Shown here in pieces: positions 25,161 to 33,505 of a stretch of DNA of 34,276 bases. Source of the stretch: an uncultured Bacteroidales bacterium (GTDB lineage Bacteria; Bacteroidota; Bacteroidia; Bacteroidales; TTA-H9). A program made the translations under genes and the position numbers. The notes under the pieces were generated by a model. It was not told the origin of the DNA. It ran no database searches and saw only the letters and a program-made list of their open reading frames with translations. Position 1 is the first letter of the stretch. Each line of letters opens with the position of its first letter. The stretch is from NCBI GenBank assembly GCA_937981455.1, contig CALJNV010000060.1, positions 1 through 34,276 of the forward strand. Reading direction: 5' to 3'.

Positions 25161-26096
25161 ATGCAACAATATCTCGTCACCGGAGGAGCCGGCTTCATCG
25201 GTTCCAACATCGTCAAAGAACTTCTCAATCGAGGTGAGCAAGTTCGTGTTCTCGACAACTTTGCCACCGGCAAGCGTGAAAACCTCTTGCCTTTCAATGG
25301 AAATCCTAATTTAGAGGTTATTGAAGGAGATTTACGGTCCTTTCATATCGTTCGCGATGCCGTTCGAGGCTGCGATTATGTCTTACATCAAGGCGCTTTA
25401 CCCAGTGTACCTCGTAGCATTAAGGACCCCATCACTTCCAATGAAGTAAACATTAATGGAACACTCCACATTTTAGAAGCAGCTCGCGAGTTTGGTGTCA
25501 AACGTGTCGTTTTTGCATCCTCATCCTCTGTATATGGCAATTCCGAGACCCTTCCCAAGGTAGAGACTATGCCCGTAGCGCCCCTCTCGCCTTATGCCCT
25601 CACCAAGTATGCCGGAGAGCGCTATTGCCAGGTGTTTTATACCCTATATGGTGTGGAGACAGTAGCGTTGAGGTATTTCAACGTATTTGGTCCCAATCAA
25701 GATCCAACGTCGCAGTACAGTGCAGTGATACCAAAATTTATCAAGATGATGAAGGAAGGACGATCACCAGTGATTTATGGCGATGGCACTCAAAGTCGCG
25801 ATTTTACGTATGTAACCAACAATGTTGAGGCCAATCTATTGGCATGCACAACACCAGGGATAGCAGGTGAGGTTTTCAACATTGCCTGCGGCGAACGCTA
25901 TACGCTTCTCGATTTAGTTGATACCATCAACCAGATCCTCGGCACACATATTGAGCCTATTTTCCAGCCTTCGCGGCCCGGCGATGTGAAACACTCACTG
26001 GCAGCCATCGAAAAAGCCAAGGACAGATTAGGATTTCAGGTGAAAGTGAGATTTGAAGAGGGGTTGAGAGAATTGGTTTCCAATTTATTACAATAA
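25161..26096 (+). CDS. UDP-hexose/UDP-N-acetylhexosamine 4-epimerase, WbpP/TviC-like
   Basis: 311-residue extended SDR protein with NAD motif GGAGFIG (8-14) and catalytic [11 protein letters not shown] (YxxxK). FASSSSVYG gives the catalytic Ser region. The ALPSVPRSI and [20 protein letters not shown] segments resemble the WbpP/TviC group, which interconverts UDP-GlcNAc and UDP-GalNAc; UDP-Glc/UDP-Gal activity is also possible. It supplies a donor for the polysaccharide. Start ATG directly follows a 7-nt array. It is 14 bases ahead of gmd. Confidence 0.88.
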   Translation: MQQYLVTGGAGFIGSNIVKELLNRGEQVRVLDNFATGKRENLLPFNGNPNLEVIEGDLRSFHIVRDAVRGCDYVLHQGALPSVPRSIKDPITSNEVNINGTLHILEAAREFGVKRVVFASSSSVYGNSETLPKVETMPVAPLSPYALTKYAGERYCQVFYTLYGVETVALRYFNVFGPNQDPTSQYSAVIPKFIKMMKEGRSPVIYGDGTQSRDFTYVTNNVEANLLACTTPGIAGEVFNIACGERYTLLDLVDTINQILGTHIEPIFQPSRPGDVKHSLAAIEKAKDRLGFQVKVRFEEGLRELVSNLLQ

Positions 26097-26110
26097 AATT
26101 TAAGTTATTA

Positions 26111-27154
26111 ATGAAGATTGCACTTATTACTGGCATTACGGGTCAGGATGGTAGCTATTTAACAGAGTTACTTCTTGAAAAAGGATATACAGTTCATGGC
26201 GTCATAAGGCGCAGCAGTTCATTTAATACCTTTAGGATTGATCATTTATTCAACAATCCCGAGATAATAAACAAACGGTTGTTCCTGCATTATGGTGATT
26301 TAACCGATTCTAGCAACTTGAATCGTCTGATAGAAAAAACGCACCCCGACGAAATTTATAATTTAGGCGCACAAAGTCACGTAAAGGTAAGTTTCGAGGT
26401 CCCAGAGTATACTGCAGAGGTGGATGGAATAGGGACATTACGTTTTTTGGATGCAATTAAAGAAACGGGTATAAATACGCGTTTCTATCAAGCTTCTACC
26501 TCTGAATTATATGGTAAAGTGCAAGAAATTCCGCAAAACGAAAAAACCCCATTTTATCCAAGAAGTCCTTATGCAGCGGCAAAATTATATGCCTATTGGA
26601 TAGTTGTAAATTATCGAGAAGCTTATAATTTGTTTGCTGTTAATGGTATACTCTTCAACCATGAGAGTGAGCGGAGGGGAAAGACATTTGTTACCCGAAA
26701 AATCAGTGTTGCCGTTGCAAATATTATGACGGGCCATCAAGACATGTTATGGTTGGGTAACCTCGATGCCAAGCGGGATTGGGGATATGCTCCCGAGTAT
26801 GTTGAAGGAATGTGGCGAATGTTACAGGTTGATGAACCCGATGATTATGTCTTAGCCACAAATGAGACACATACAGTTCGTGAATTTGTAGAAGAAGCTT
26901 TCCGGGTTTTAGGAGAAGAAATTTATTGGAAAGGGCAGGGTGAAAATGAAAGAGGTTACCTTAAGTCTAGTGGAAAAGCCATTGTGGGTATCGACCCTCA
27001 TTACTATCGTCCAACCGAGGTAGATTTGTTGCTAGGCGACTACTCTAAAGCCAAAAAAAAACTAGGCTGGGAACCTAAAACAACTTTCAAAGAGCTTGTC
27101 AGAATTATGGTGGAAGCAGATTATAAAAAACGATTAGCAGCGTCCCAAAAGTAA
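26111..27154 (+). CDS. gmd: GDP-mannose 4,6-dehydratase
   Basis: 347 residues, full length. The Rossmann motif [14 protein letters not shown] (4-17), the [11 protein letters not shown] block with catalytic Thr/Glu, and [13 protein letters not shown] (YxxxK) define Gmd. It converts GDP-D-mannose to GDP-4-keto-6-deoxymannose, the first step to GDP-L-fucose. [16 protein letters not shown] is a conserved Gmd segment. The next gene is fcl, completing the route. Base composition is somewhat more A+T-rich than the housekeeping genes. Confidence 0.95.
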   Translation: MKIALITGITGQDGSYLTELLLEKGYTVHGVIRRSSSFNTFRIDHLFNNPEIINKRLFLHYGDLTDSSNLNRLIEKTHPDEIYNLGAQSHVKVSFEVPEYTAEVDGIGTLRFLDAIKETGINTRFYQASTSELYGKVQEIPQNEKTPFYPRSPYAAAKLYAYWIVVNYREAYNLFAVNGILFNHESERRGKTFVTRKISVAVANIMTGHQDMLWLGNLDAKRDWGYAPEYVEGMWRMLQVDEPDDYVLATNETHTVREFVEEAFRVLGEEIYWKGQGENERGYLKSSGKAIVGIDPHYYRPTEVDLLLGDYSKAKKKLGWEPKTTFKELVRIMVEADYKKRLAASQK

Positions 27155-27215
27155 AGGCTGTTTCTTCGATTTATTGCATCGACGTAAGTTTTAATCAGTA
27201 TTAAATAAATTCTCT

Positions 27216-28142
27216 GTGAAAAATTCAAAAATATATATTGCCGGTCATACAGGTTTAGTTGGTTCAGCTGTACTTGAAACCTTAGTCAATAATGGGTACA
27301 GTAATCTCTTAACCATTTCTTCAAAGCAATTAGACCTTCGCAAGCAAAGTGCGGTTGACGATTTTATCGCCCGCGAAAAACCTGATGGGGTGATAATTTG
27401 TGCGGCTCGAGTAGGTGGGATATTAGCAAACAATACCTATCCATGGGAGTTTATCTATGACAATTTAATGATTGAAACCAACCTCATCAATGCTGCTCAT
27501 AACAATGGAGTTCAAAACCTTATATTTTTAGGAAGTTCATGCATTTATCCTAAACTGGCCCCCCAGCCCTTGAAAGAAGATTATTTACTCACGGGTCCAT
27601 TAGAACCTACCAACGAATGGTATGCCATTGCTAAAATTGCAGGCATTAAATTATGTCAAGCGTTGAATAGAGAATATGGTAGAAATTATATATCTCTCAT
27701 GCCAACCAATTTATACGGCCCTAGAGATAATTTCGACCTTCAAACTTCCCATGTATTACCCGCACTGATTCGTAAATTTCATGAAGCCAAAAATAATAAT
27801 CATGCTCCAGTAACGCTTTGGGGAAGTGGTAATCCAAGACGCGAATTTTTATATGTTTCCGATTTGGCTGAAGCTATTCGCTTTATTTTAGAATATCCTG
27901 GTAAACTTCCTTCAGATTTAATAAATGTAGGTTGTGGTAATGACATCTCTATCAAAGAACTTGCATTATTAGTTCAGGAAATCGTTGGACACAAAGGTGA
28001 TATATTTTGGGATGCTTCCAAGCCTGATGGTACTCCGCGTAAATTATTAGATATTGGTTTGATTCAATCTTTAGGCTGGAAGCACGTCGTAAACCTACGC
28101 GAGGGAATTGAAAAAACTTATGATTGGTTCAAATTACTTTAG
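27216..28142 (+). CDS. fcl: GDP-L-fucose synthase
   Basis: 308-residue SDR epimerase-reductase that turns GDP-4-keto-6-deoxymannose into GDP-L-fucose. IYIAGHTGLVGSAV (6-19) is the NADPH motif, FLGSSCIYPKLAPQP carries the conserved Ser/Cys, and EWYAIAKIAGIKL holds the YxxxK pair. The start is GTG at 27216; no better ATG lies near. It follows gmd by 61 bases. Downstream the fucose genes end and a broken capG fragment begins. Confidence 0.94.
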   Translation: MKNSKIYIAGHTGLVGSAVLETLVNNGYSNLLTISSKQLDLRKQSAVDDFIAREKPDGVIICAARVGGILANNTYPWEFIYDNLMIETNLINAAHNNGVQNLIFLGSSCIYPKLAPQPLKEDYLLTGPLEPTNEWYAIAKIAGIKLCQALNREYGRNYISLMPTNLYGPRDNFDLQTSHVLPALIRKFHEAKNNNHAPVTLWGSGNPRREFLYVSDLAEAIRFILEYPGKLPSDLINVGCGNDISIKELALLVQEIVGHKGDIFWDASKPDGTPRKLLDIGLIQSLGWKHVVNLREGIEKTYDWFKLL

Positions 28143-28210
28143 TTGGCCAATCGGAAATTTGCAGATCTCACCTCCTATACAAACCCTAGAAATGGTAGTT
28201 TAGACTGAGT

Positions 28211-28490
28211 ATATCTGCTGCGCGAAGGACTTCCACCCGATAGGGTCATCAAAACAGGTAGTCCTATGTATGAGGAACTGCATCATTATATGCCAAAGAT
28301 CATGGCCTCCGATGTTCTGACACGTCTTGGCCTCGAAAAAGAAAAATATTTCGTCGTCTCTGCCCACCGCGAGGAAAACATTAACAGCGAGAAAAATTTC
28401 AAGGGATTAATTGATTCACTGAATCTCATCGCCGAAAAATACGGTTATCCCATCATCGTTTCAACACATCCCCGCACTCGGAAAAAAGTG
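28211..28490 (+). pseudogene. truncated duplicate of capG (UDP-GlcNAc 2-epimerase fragment)
   Basis: These 280 bases match 32788-33067 of the intact capG without indels; I count about 16 differences, near 94% identity. They correspond to residues about 156-248 of CapG. In the capG frame an upstream TGA sits at 28206-28208, and after 28490 the sequence turns unrelated, although a frame stays open to 28610 (114 residues from ATG 28266). The N-terminal catalytic part and the C-terminal part are gone, so this is a remnant, not an enzyme. The right breakpoint lies close to where intact capG carries an inserted 7-nt repeat tract. Confidence 0.92.
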
Positions 28491-28875
28491 GACCTGACCA
28501 ATCCGTTCAAATTTACACAATCCGCTTCATTTGTACTGAACCTGTCGAAGTACCCGGCATCAATGAATAGCAACATAGATAATACAGTTCAAGCAGATAC
28601 CCAAAAATAAAAATCTATGTAAATTCGCCCAATCTGCGTCCTCTGTACTGAGCAAATCCGATTGTATCTGCGATCCAATAATCAACAGCGCACTTATAAC
28701 ACAATTCAGACAATATCATCAACATTATGTTGTTACCTTCAGGTCTGGTTATCGCTTTATTCATCCAAAGGTGAAAACACGATCACCCCGAGAATCTGTT
28801 TCAATTAAAAGATTAATTCACCCCTTTATGCGTAACATAAATTGCATAATTTAGATTTTAAAAAAGATACAACGA
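28491..28875. other. intergenic region after the capG fragment
   Basis: About 385 bases. Apart from the tail of the fragment's open frame (to 28610) I see no gene, tRNA, clear promoter or repeat array. The stretch 28620-28860 is A+T-rich. Confidence 0.5.
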
Positions 28876-29922
28876 ATGGAAATACCTAAAGGAAGTAAAT
28901 TATTAATTACTGGAGGTACAGGCTCTTTCGGCAATGCAGTATTAAACCGTTTTATGAATGACGATCGGTTTGATGAGATCCGTATTTTTTCAAGAGACGA
29001 AAAGAAACAGGACGACATGCGCAGGCGTCTTAACAACCCAAAAATAAAGTTTTACATAGGCGATGTAAGAAATCAGAGTGCAGTGGATATGGTTGTAAAA
29101 GGAGTGGATTATATTTTTCATGCTGCCGCACTCAAACAAGTGCCTTCCTGTGAGTTTTTTCCTATAGAAGCAGTAAAAACCAACATACTTGGAACGGACA
29201 ATGTGCTGAGTGCCGCCGAACGTTACCACGTCAAACGTGCAGTAGTGTTGAGCACCGACAAAGCGGCTTATCCCATCAACGCCATGGGTATGTCGAAAGC
29301 TCTGATGGAAAAGGTGATGATTGCCCGCTCCAGAAACCTTGAGGATAACGGAACGGTGTTTTGTGGAACGCGATATGGCAATGTGATGGCTTCTCGCGGA
29401 TCGGTCATCCCCTTGTTTGTTGATCAGATTAAAACAGGCAAACCATTGACCATCACCGACCCGAATATGACCCGCTTCATGATGACCCTGGAGGATGCAG
29501 TCGATCTTGTGCTTTATGCCTTCGAACATGGGCAAAATGGAGATATTTTCGTACAGAAAGCCCCGGCAGCCACAGTGGAAACTTTGGCTAAAGCTTTACT
29601 TGAGCTCTATCAGGCTGACAATCCGATACGCATCATCGGCACACGACACGGCGAGAAACTTTATGAGACACTTGTAAACCGCGAGGACATGGTCAAAGCC
29701 CAGGATATGGGAGATTATTACCGCATACCGGCCGACACCCGAAACCTTAATTATGAATTATACTTTAGCCAAGGCGTGCAAGATGTTTCAAAATATGATG
29801 AATACCACTCGCACAATACACAACAACTTGATTTAGAGGGAATGAAAAACTTACTGCTGAAACTGCCAATGATCCGCCGCGATATCCTCGGCGATATGGA
29901 AGCAATTCAATACCCGGACTGA
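28876..29922 (+). CDS. capE: CapE-type UDP-GlcNAc 4,6-dehydratase / epimerase
   Basis: 348-residue short form of the FlaA1/CapE family. NAD motif GGTGSFG (13-19), FHAAALKQVP (81-90), STDKAAYPINAMGMSK (126-141). The usual Tyr-x3-Lys is replaced by Met137-x3-Lys141, as in CapE. The enzyme forms the 4-keto-6-deoxy intermediate from UDP-GlcNAc with C5 inversion, the first step to UDP-L-FucNAc completed by CapF and CapG. TRYGNVMASRGSVIPLF is a family hallmark. A cupin gene separates it from capF, which is unusual. An unrelated hairpin follows its stop. Confidence 0.92.
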   Translation: MEIPKGSKLLITGGTGSFGNAVLNRFMNDDRFDEIRIFSRDEKKQDDMRRRLNNPKIKFYIGDVRNQSAVDMVVKGVDYIFHAAALKQVPSCEFFPIEAVKTNILGTDNVLSAAERYHVKRAVVLSTDKAAYPINAMGMSKALMEKVMIARSRNLEDNGTVFCGTRYGNVMASRGSVIPLFVDQIKTGKPLTITDPNMTRFMMTLEDAVDLVLYAFEHGQNGDIFVQKAPAATVETLAKALLELYQADNPIRIIGTRHGEKLYETLVNREDMVKAQDMGDYYRIPADTRNLNYELYFSQGVQDVSKYDEYHSHNTQQLDLEGMKNLLLKLPMIRRDILGDMEAIQYPD

Positions 29923-29938
29923 TTTTATACTACACAAA

Positions 29939-29965
29939 GTTTCTCAGCTTTAAATACTGAGAAAC
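29939..29965. other. hairpin after capE
   Basis: A perfect 9-bp inverted repeat (GTTTCTCAG 29939-29947, CTGAGAAAC 29957-29965, 9-nt loop) lies 16 bases past the capE stop. No T-run follows on the plus strand, so it is a poor terminator but may stabilise an mRNA end or cause pausing. Confidence 0.5.
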
Positions 29966-30022
29966 ACAGTGAAGCCTCAAGAATTCAGCAACATTTCAAT
30001 AAAAAGCTTCATAATAAATTGT

Positions 30023-30049
30023 GTAACACTTAGCACGACACTGTGAAAC
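30023..30049 (+). repeat. dispersed repeat element, copy 1 (intergenic)
   Basis: GTAACACTT (30023-30031) and ACACTGTGAAAC (30038-30049) recur at 31180-31188 and 31193-31204 inside capF with nearly the same spacing (6 versus 4 nt). This copy lies just before the GTG start of the cupin gene. Confidence 0.6.
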
Positions 30050-30058
30050 AAACACACC

Positions 30059-30484
30059 GTGCAACTTATCAAAGGCAACATTCATAGAGATCAACGTGGA
30101 ATTGTAAGATTCGTAAACGATTTTCATTTTGAAAATGTAAAGCGCTTCTACACCATCACCCACCCTGACATCGACACCATCCGTGCCTGGCAGGGGCATA
30201 AACGGGAAACCAAATACTTCTTCGTCTCTAAAGGCAGCTTCGTCATCAACTGTATAGCTGTTGACAATTGGGATTCACCTGCTAAAGACCTCAAAATCAA
30301 TACCTATACCCTCATTGACACCCAAAGCGAAATCCTCATCATCCCTCCCGGCCATGTCAACGGCTTCAAAGCCTTAGAACCCGACTCAACAATGATCGTG
30401 TTTTCGGATATGTTGTTGGAAGACTCTAAAATGGATGATTACCGATTTCCTGTCGACTATTGGGAAATGAAAATTTCTCGCTGA
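30059..30484 (+). CDS. cupin protein, WxcM-like / sugar-nucleotide ketoisomerase-like
   Basis: 141 residues of a small beta-barrel cupin. Conserved pieces: RGIVRFVNDFHFENVKRFYTI, GHKRETKYFFVSKGSFVINC and ILIIPPGHVNGFKALEP, with PGHVNGF typical of the WxcM C-terminal domain and related 3,4-ketoisomerases or 3,5-epimerases. It may change the keto-sugar intermediate made by CapE, or epimerise another UDP-sugar; function is inferred. It starts at GTG 30059, giving MQLIKGNIHRDQRG. The short sequence before it contains a dispersed repeat also found inside capF. The CapE-CapF-CapG route does not need a cupin here, because CapF carries its own. Confidence 0.78.
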   Translation: MQLIKGNIHRDQRGIVRFVNDFHFENVKRFYTITHPDIDTIRAWQGHKRETKYFFVSKGSFVINCIAVDNWDSPAKDLKINTYTLIDTQSEILIIPPGHVNGFKALEPDSTMIVFSDMLLEDSKMDDYRFPVDYWEMKISR

Positions 30485-30584
30485 TCACCGCAGATCAAAA
30501 TGCAAATCATCACTAATATGCGGAAAAATAAATCAGCGCAAATCAGCGAGAAAACCAGCGCCCATCTGAGAGAAACAATAAAAT

Positions 30585-31739
30585 ATGATTAAAGTAGGAA
30601 TCACCGGCCAAGCAGGTTTCGTCGGCACCCATTTATTCAACACCCTCGGACTACAGCCCGGGAAATTCGAACGCATCCCTTTTGAAGATGGTTATTTTCA
30701 GGATGAAGATAAACTCAAGAACTTTGTCCGATCCTGCGATGCCATTGTACACCTGGCTGCCATGAACCGCCACCACGATCCCGAACTCATCTACAACACC
30801 AATATCAGATTGGTCAAACAACTCATCGCCGCCTGCGAAGCCACAAAATCTACTCCACATATACTTTTTTCATCATCAACGCAGGAAGAACGCGAAAACC
30901 TCTACGGAAAATCTAAAAAGGAAGGCCGTAAGCTCTTCGAACAGTGGGCACACATCAACAACGCCCAATTCACAGGCCTTATCATCCCCAATGTTTTCGG
31001 CCCCTTCGGTCATCCTTACTACAACTCCGTTGTAGCTACTTTCTGCCACCAGCTTACTCATAACGAAACACCAAAAATCGAGGTGGATGGAGAACTAAAG
31101 TTGATTTACGTAGGTGAATTGGTAAATGAGATTATATCCAATATTCAGTTGCACAGCGTCGCTCAGAGTCAAACACAGAGTAACACTTTGAAACACTGTG
31201 AAACCAAACAGATACCTCATAGTTCAACCATCAAAGTCTCCGATTTACTATCCAAACTCACACAATACAAAAACGACTACTTCGAAAAAGGCGAAATACC
31301 CAACCTAAATATACCCTTCGACCGTAACCTCTGGAACACCTTCCTCTGCTATATCGACCATGAAAGCTTCTTTCCTTATCATCTAAAACTTAATACCGAC
31401 CACAGAGGCACTTTCGTCGAAACTGTTAAACTCAACAGCGGAGGACAAATAAGCTTTTCAACCACAATGCCCGGTGTTACCCGCGGAAACCATTTTCATA
31501 CCCGCAAGGCAGAGCGTTTTGCCGTCATAAAAGGAAAAGCACGCATCCAGCTACGCCGTGTCGGCACAAACAAAACCATGAATTTTTATCTCGATGGCAA
31601 TCAACCGGCTTTTGTTGATATGCCCATCTGGCACACACACAACATCACCAATATTGGAGACGAAGAACTCTACACCATCTTCTGGATCAATGAACATTTT
31701 AATTCTGAAGATACAGATACATATTTCGAGAAAGTTTAG
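30585..31739 (+). CDS. capF: CapF-type bifunctional epimerase/reductase for UDP-FucNAc
   Basis: 384 residues. N-terminal SDR domain with GITGQAGFVGTHLF (5-18), FSSSTQEERENLYGKSKKE (YGKSK, 107-111), and a C-terminal cupin domain GNHFHTRKAERFAVIKG (about 301-317) with metal-binding His. CapF (UDP-2-acetamido-2,6-dideoxy-hexulose reductase) follows CapE and passes product to CapG. Relative to the family length (S. aureus CapF about 369) it is about 15 residues longer. Residues roughly 189-213 (starting HSVAQSQTQSN) are low-complexity and coded by the dispersed repeat copy, so an in-frame insertion in a surface loop is likely. Stop precedes an 8-nt array. Confidence 0.93.
   Translation: MIKVGITGQAGFVGTHLFNTLGLQPGKFERIPFEDGYFQDEDKLKNFVRSCDAIVHLAAMNRHHDPELIYNTNIRLVKQLIAACEATKSTPHILFSSSTQEERENLYGKSKKEGRKLFEQWAHINNAQFTGLIIPNVFGPFGHPYYNSVVATFCHQLTHNETPKIEVDGELKLIYVGELVNEIISNIQLHSVAQSQTQSNTLKHCETKQIPHSSTIKVSDLLSKLTQYKNDYFEKGEIPNLNIPFDRNLWNTFLCYIDHESFFPYHLKLNTDHRGTFVETVKLNSGGQISFSTTMPGVTRGNHFHTRKAERFAVIKGKARIQLRRVGTNKTMNFYLDGNQPAFVDMPIWHTHNITNIGDEELYTIFWINEHFNSEDTDTYFEKV
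31180..31204 (+). repeat. dispersed repeat element, copy 2 (inside capF)
   Basis: The 9-mer and 12-mer of copy 1 (30023-30049) are repeated here within the capF reading frame, encoding part of the inserted loop. Nearby bases also repeat CACAG/CAGAG motifs. Confidence 0.6.
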
Positions 31740-31746
31740 CACGGAG

Positions 31747-31818
31747 TGGAAAAGTGGAAAGGTGGAAAAGTGGAAAGGTGATAAAGTGGAAAGGTGGAAA
31801 AGTGATAAAGTGGAAAAA
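31747..31818 (+). repeat. array of nine 8-nt repeats after capF
   Basis: Nine octamers in register (TGGAAAAG, TGGAAAGG, TGATAAAG and one TGGAAAAA). They begin eight bases past the capF stop and lie in the 157-base gap before the second four-helix-bundle gene. Confidence 0.9.
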
Positions 31819-31896
31819 TGGAGGTGTGGGTGTAGAGATGAAGGGGAAAACAATAAAGTAGTAAATTACTAATATACAATAGGTTAAATAATCGCT

Positions 31897-32268
31897 ATGG
31901 AAAGGGATTTAAATAGGGTAAGTAGTTTTAGGGATCTGGATGTTTGGAAAAAATCCATGGAACTTTCAGTGGATATCTACAATATTACCCAGTCTTTCCC
32001 CAGTACGGAATTATATGGATTAACTTCACAATTGCGCCGGGCTGCAGTTTCCGTGGCGTCAAACATTGCCGAAGGATCAGGGCGTAGTTCTACAAAAGAA
32101 TTTCTTCAATTTCTGAACATTGCCAATGGCTCACTTGCCGAAATAGAAACACAATTGGAACTAGCCTATCGCCTTAATTACATACAATCAATCGAAATAC
32201 AGCCTAACATCAACCATATCAGAAGCATGATATTCGGACTCATCCGCTCACTCCGCAAAAAACTCTAA
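31897..32268 (+). CDS. four-helix-bundle protein (S23/IVP-like), second copy
   Basis: 123 residues. SSFRDLDVWKKSMELSVDIYNI, LRRAAVSVASNIAEGSGRSS and the KEFLQFLNIANGSLAEIETQLELAY helix define the same family as the gene at 24120. The two copies share their motifs but are clearly diverged, so they are not a recent duplication. Role unknown. It is bracketed by 8-nt arrays and sits between capF and capG, where no enzyme step needs it. The start ATG 31897 leads with an extra eight residues before the FRDLDVW block. Confidence 0.87.
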   Translation: MERDLNRVSSFRDLDVWKKSMELSVDIYNITQSFPSTELYGLTSQLRRAAVSVASNIAEGSGRSSTKEFLQFLNIANGSLAEIETQLELAYRLNYIQSIEIQPNINHIRSMIFGLIRSLRKKL

Positions 32269-32277
32269 TTCACTAAC

Positions 32278-32323
32278 CTCACCACCCTACCACCCTACCA
32301 CCTTACCACCCTACCACCTTACC
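32278..32323 (+). repeat. array of 8-nt repeats abutting the capG start
   Basis: Five full octamers and a sixth that runs into the ATG (variants of CCTACCAC and CTTACCAC). It fills almost all of the gap between the four-helix-bundle stop (32268) and capG ATG at 32324; the ATG replaces the AC of the last unit. Confidence 0.9.
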
Positions 32324-33505
32324 ATGAAAAAACTCAAAGTCCTCACCGTCGTCGGCACCCGTCCTGAAATTATCCGCCTCTCCCGCGTCATGGCAGCCCT
32401 CGACGCTTCCGAAGCCATCGAGCACATTACCGTCCATACCGGCCAGAATTACGATTATGAGCTGAATCAGATTTTCTACGAAGACCTCGAAATCCGGAAA
32501 CCTGACTATTTCCTTAATGCGGCCGGAGACACTCCCTCGGCCACCATTGGTCAGATTTTAATCAACATTGATCCCATACTTGAAAAAGAAAAGCCCGATG
32601 CCTTCCTGGTACTGGGCGATACCAATTCGTGCCTCTGTGCCATTCCGGCAAAAAAAAGGCATATCCCTATTTTTCACATGGAAGCAGGTAACCGTTGTTT
32701 CGACCAGCGAGTACCTGAAGAGACCAACCGAAAGATTGTAGACCATATTTCCGATATCAACCTCACTTACAGCAGTATAGCCCGGGAATATCTGCTGCGC
32801 GAAGGACTTCCGCCCGATAGGGTCATCAAAACAGGTAGTCCCATGTATGAGGTCCTGCATCATTATATGCCAAAGATCATGGCCTCCGATGCTCTGACAC
32901 GTCTATGCCTCGAAAAGGAAAAATATTTCGTCGTCTCTGCCCACCGCGAGGAAAACATTAACAGCGAGAAAAATTTCAGGGGATTAATTGATTCATTGAA
33001 TCTCATCGCCGAAAAATACGGCTATCCCATCATCGTTTCAACACATCCCCGAACCCGCAAAAAGCTGGAAGAGGTACAGGGGCAAGACAAAAGTATTAAG
33101 ACAAAAGACAAAAGTGAAAAAGATGGGTATGCTTTGCATCCATTGATTGAATGGCAGAAACCATTGGGTTTTTCTGATTACAACGCACTGCAGATCAATG
33201 CCTTTGCTGTTCTCTCCGACAGCGGCACCATATCCGAAGAATCCTCCATCATGAATTTCCGTGCTCTCAACATCCGCGATGCACACGAACGCCCCGAAGC
33301 TATGGAGGAAGCCAGTGTGATGATGGTAGGCCTCAATCCTGAAAGAATACTTCAGGGCCTGGTGCAGTTACAATACCAAAAAACAGGTAATGAAAGAAAT
33401 TTCAGGCAGGTAAGCGACTATGCCATGCCCAATGTGAGTGAAAAAGTTGTGAGGATTATCCTTGCCTACAGCGATTACGTAAGAAGGGTAGTCTGGAGCG
33501 AATAA
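32324..33505 (+). CDS. capG: CapG-type UDP-N-acetylglucosamine/FucNAc 2-epimerase
   Basis: 393 residues of the WecB fold. N-terminal VVGTRPEIIRLSRV, VHTGQNYDYELNQIF, the core SAHREENI (205-212), STHPRTRKKL, SDSGTISEESS (298-308) and RDAHERPEAMEEA. CapG epimerises the CapF product at C2 to yield UDP-L-FucNAc. It is about 19 residues longer than S. aureus CapG (374): residues about 250-268 (VQGQDKSIKTKDKSEKDG) are Lys/Asp-rich and encoded by 7-nt repeats at 33086-33120, an insertion in a loop before the LGFSDYNALQ segment. The start abuts an 8-nt array. Residues 156-248 have a second, truncated copy at 28211-28490. Confidence 0.94.
   Translation: MKKLKVLTVVGTRPEIIRLSRVMAALDASEAIEHITVHTGQNYDYELNQIFYEDLEIRKPDYFLNAAGDTPSATIGQILINIDPILEKEKPDAFLVLGDTNSCLCAIPAKKRHIPIFHMEAGNRCFDQRVPEETNRKIVDHISDINLTYSSIAREYLLREGLPPDRVIKTGSPMYEVLHHYMPKIMASDALTRLCLEKEKYFVVSAHREENINSEKNFRGLIDSLNLIAEKYGYPIIVSTHPRTRKKLEEVQGQDKSIKTKDKSEKDGYALHPLIEWQKPLGFSDYNALQINAFAVLSDSGTISEESSIMNFRALNIRDAHERPEAMEEASVMMVGLNPERILQGLVQLQYQKTGNERNFRQVSDYAMPNVSEKVVRIILAYSDYVRRVVWSE
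33086..33120 (+). repeat. five 7-nt repeats inside capG
   Basis: Heptamers in register: GACAAAA, GTATTAA, GACAAAA, GACAAAA, GTGAAAA. They encode the Lys/Asp-rich insertion of CapG and start 19 nt after the point where the duplicated capG fragment ends. Confidence 0.75.

Noticed and set aside
27165-27188. Small palindrome TCGAT / ATCGA between gmd and fcl
   Set aside because: Only five base pairs with no T-tract or promoter alignment; compatible with chance.
28266-28610. 114-residue frame as a functional small epimerase
   Set aside because: It is a 3'-extended remnant of a capG duplicate lacking both ends of the fold.
28990-29535. Minus-strand frame of 181 residues opposite capE
   Set aside because: Antisense of a well-defined enzyme with His/Phe-rich nonsense composition; a shadow frame.
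31551-31853. Minus-strand frame rich in Phe-His-Leu-Ser-Thr
   Set aside because: Its repetitive half is simply the translation of the 8-nt array; no independent support.
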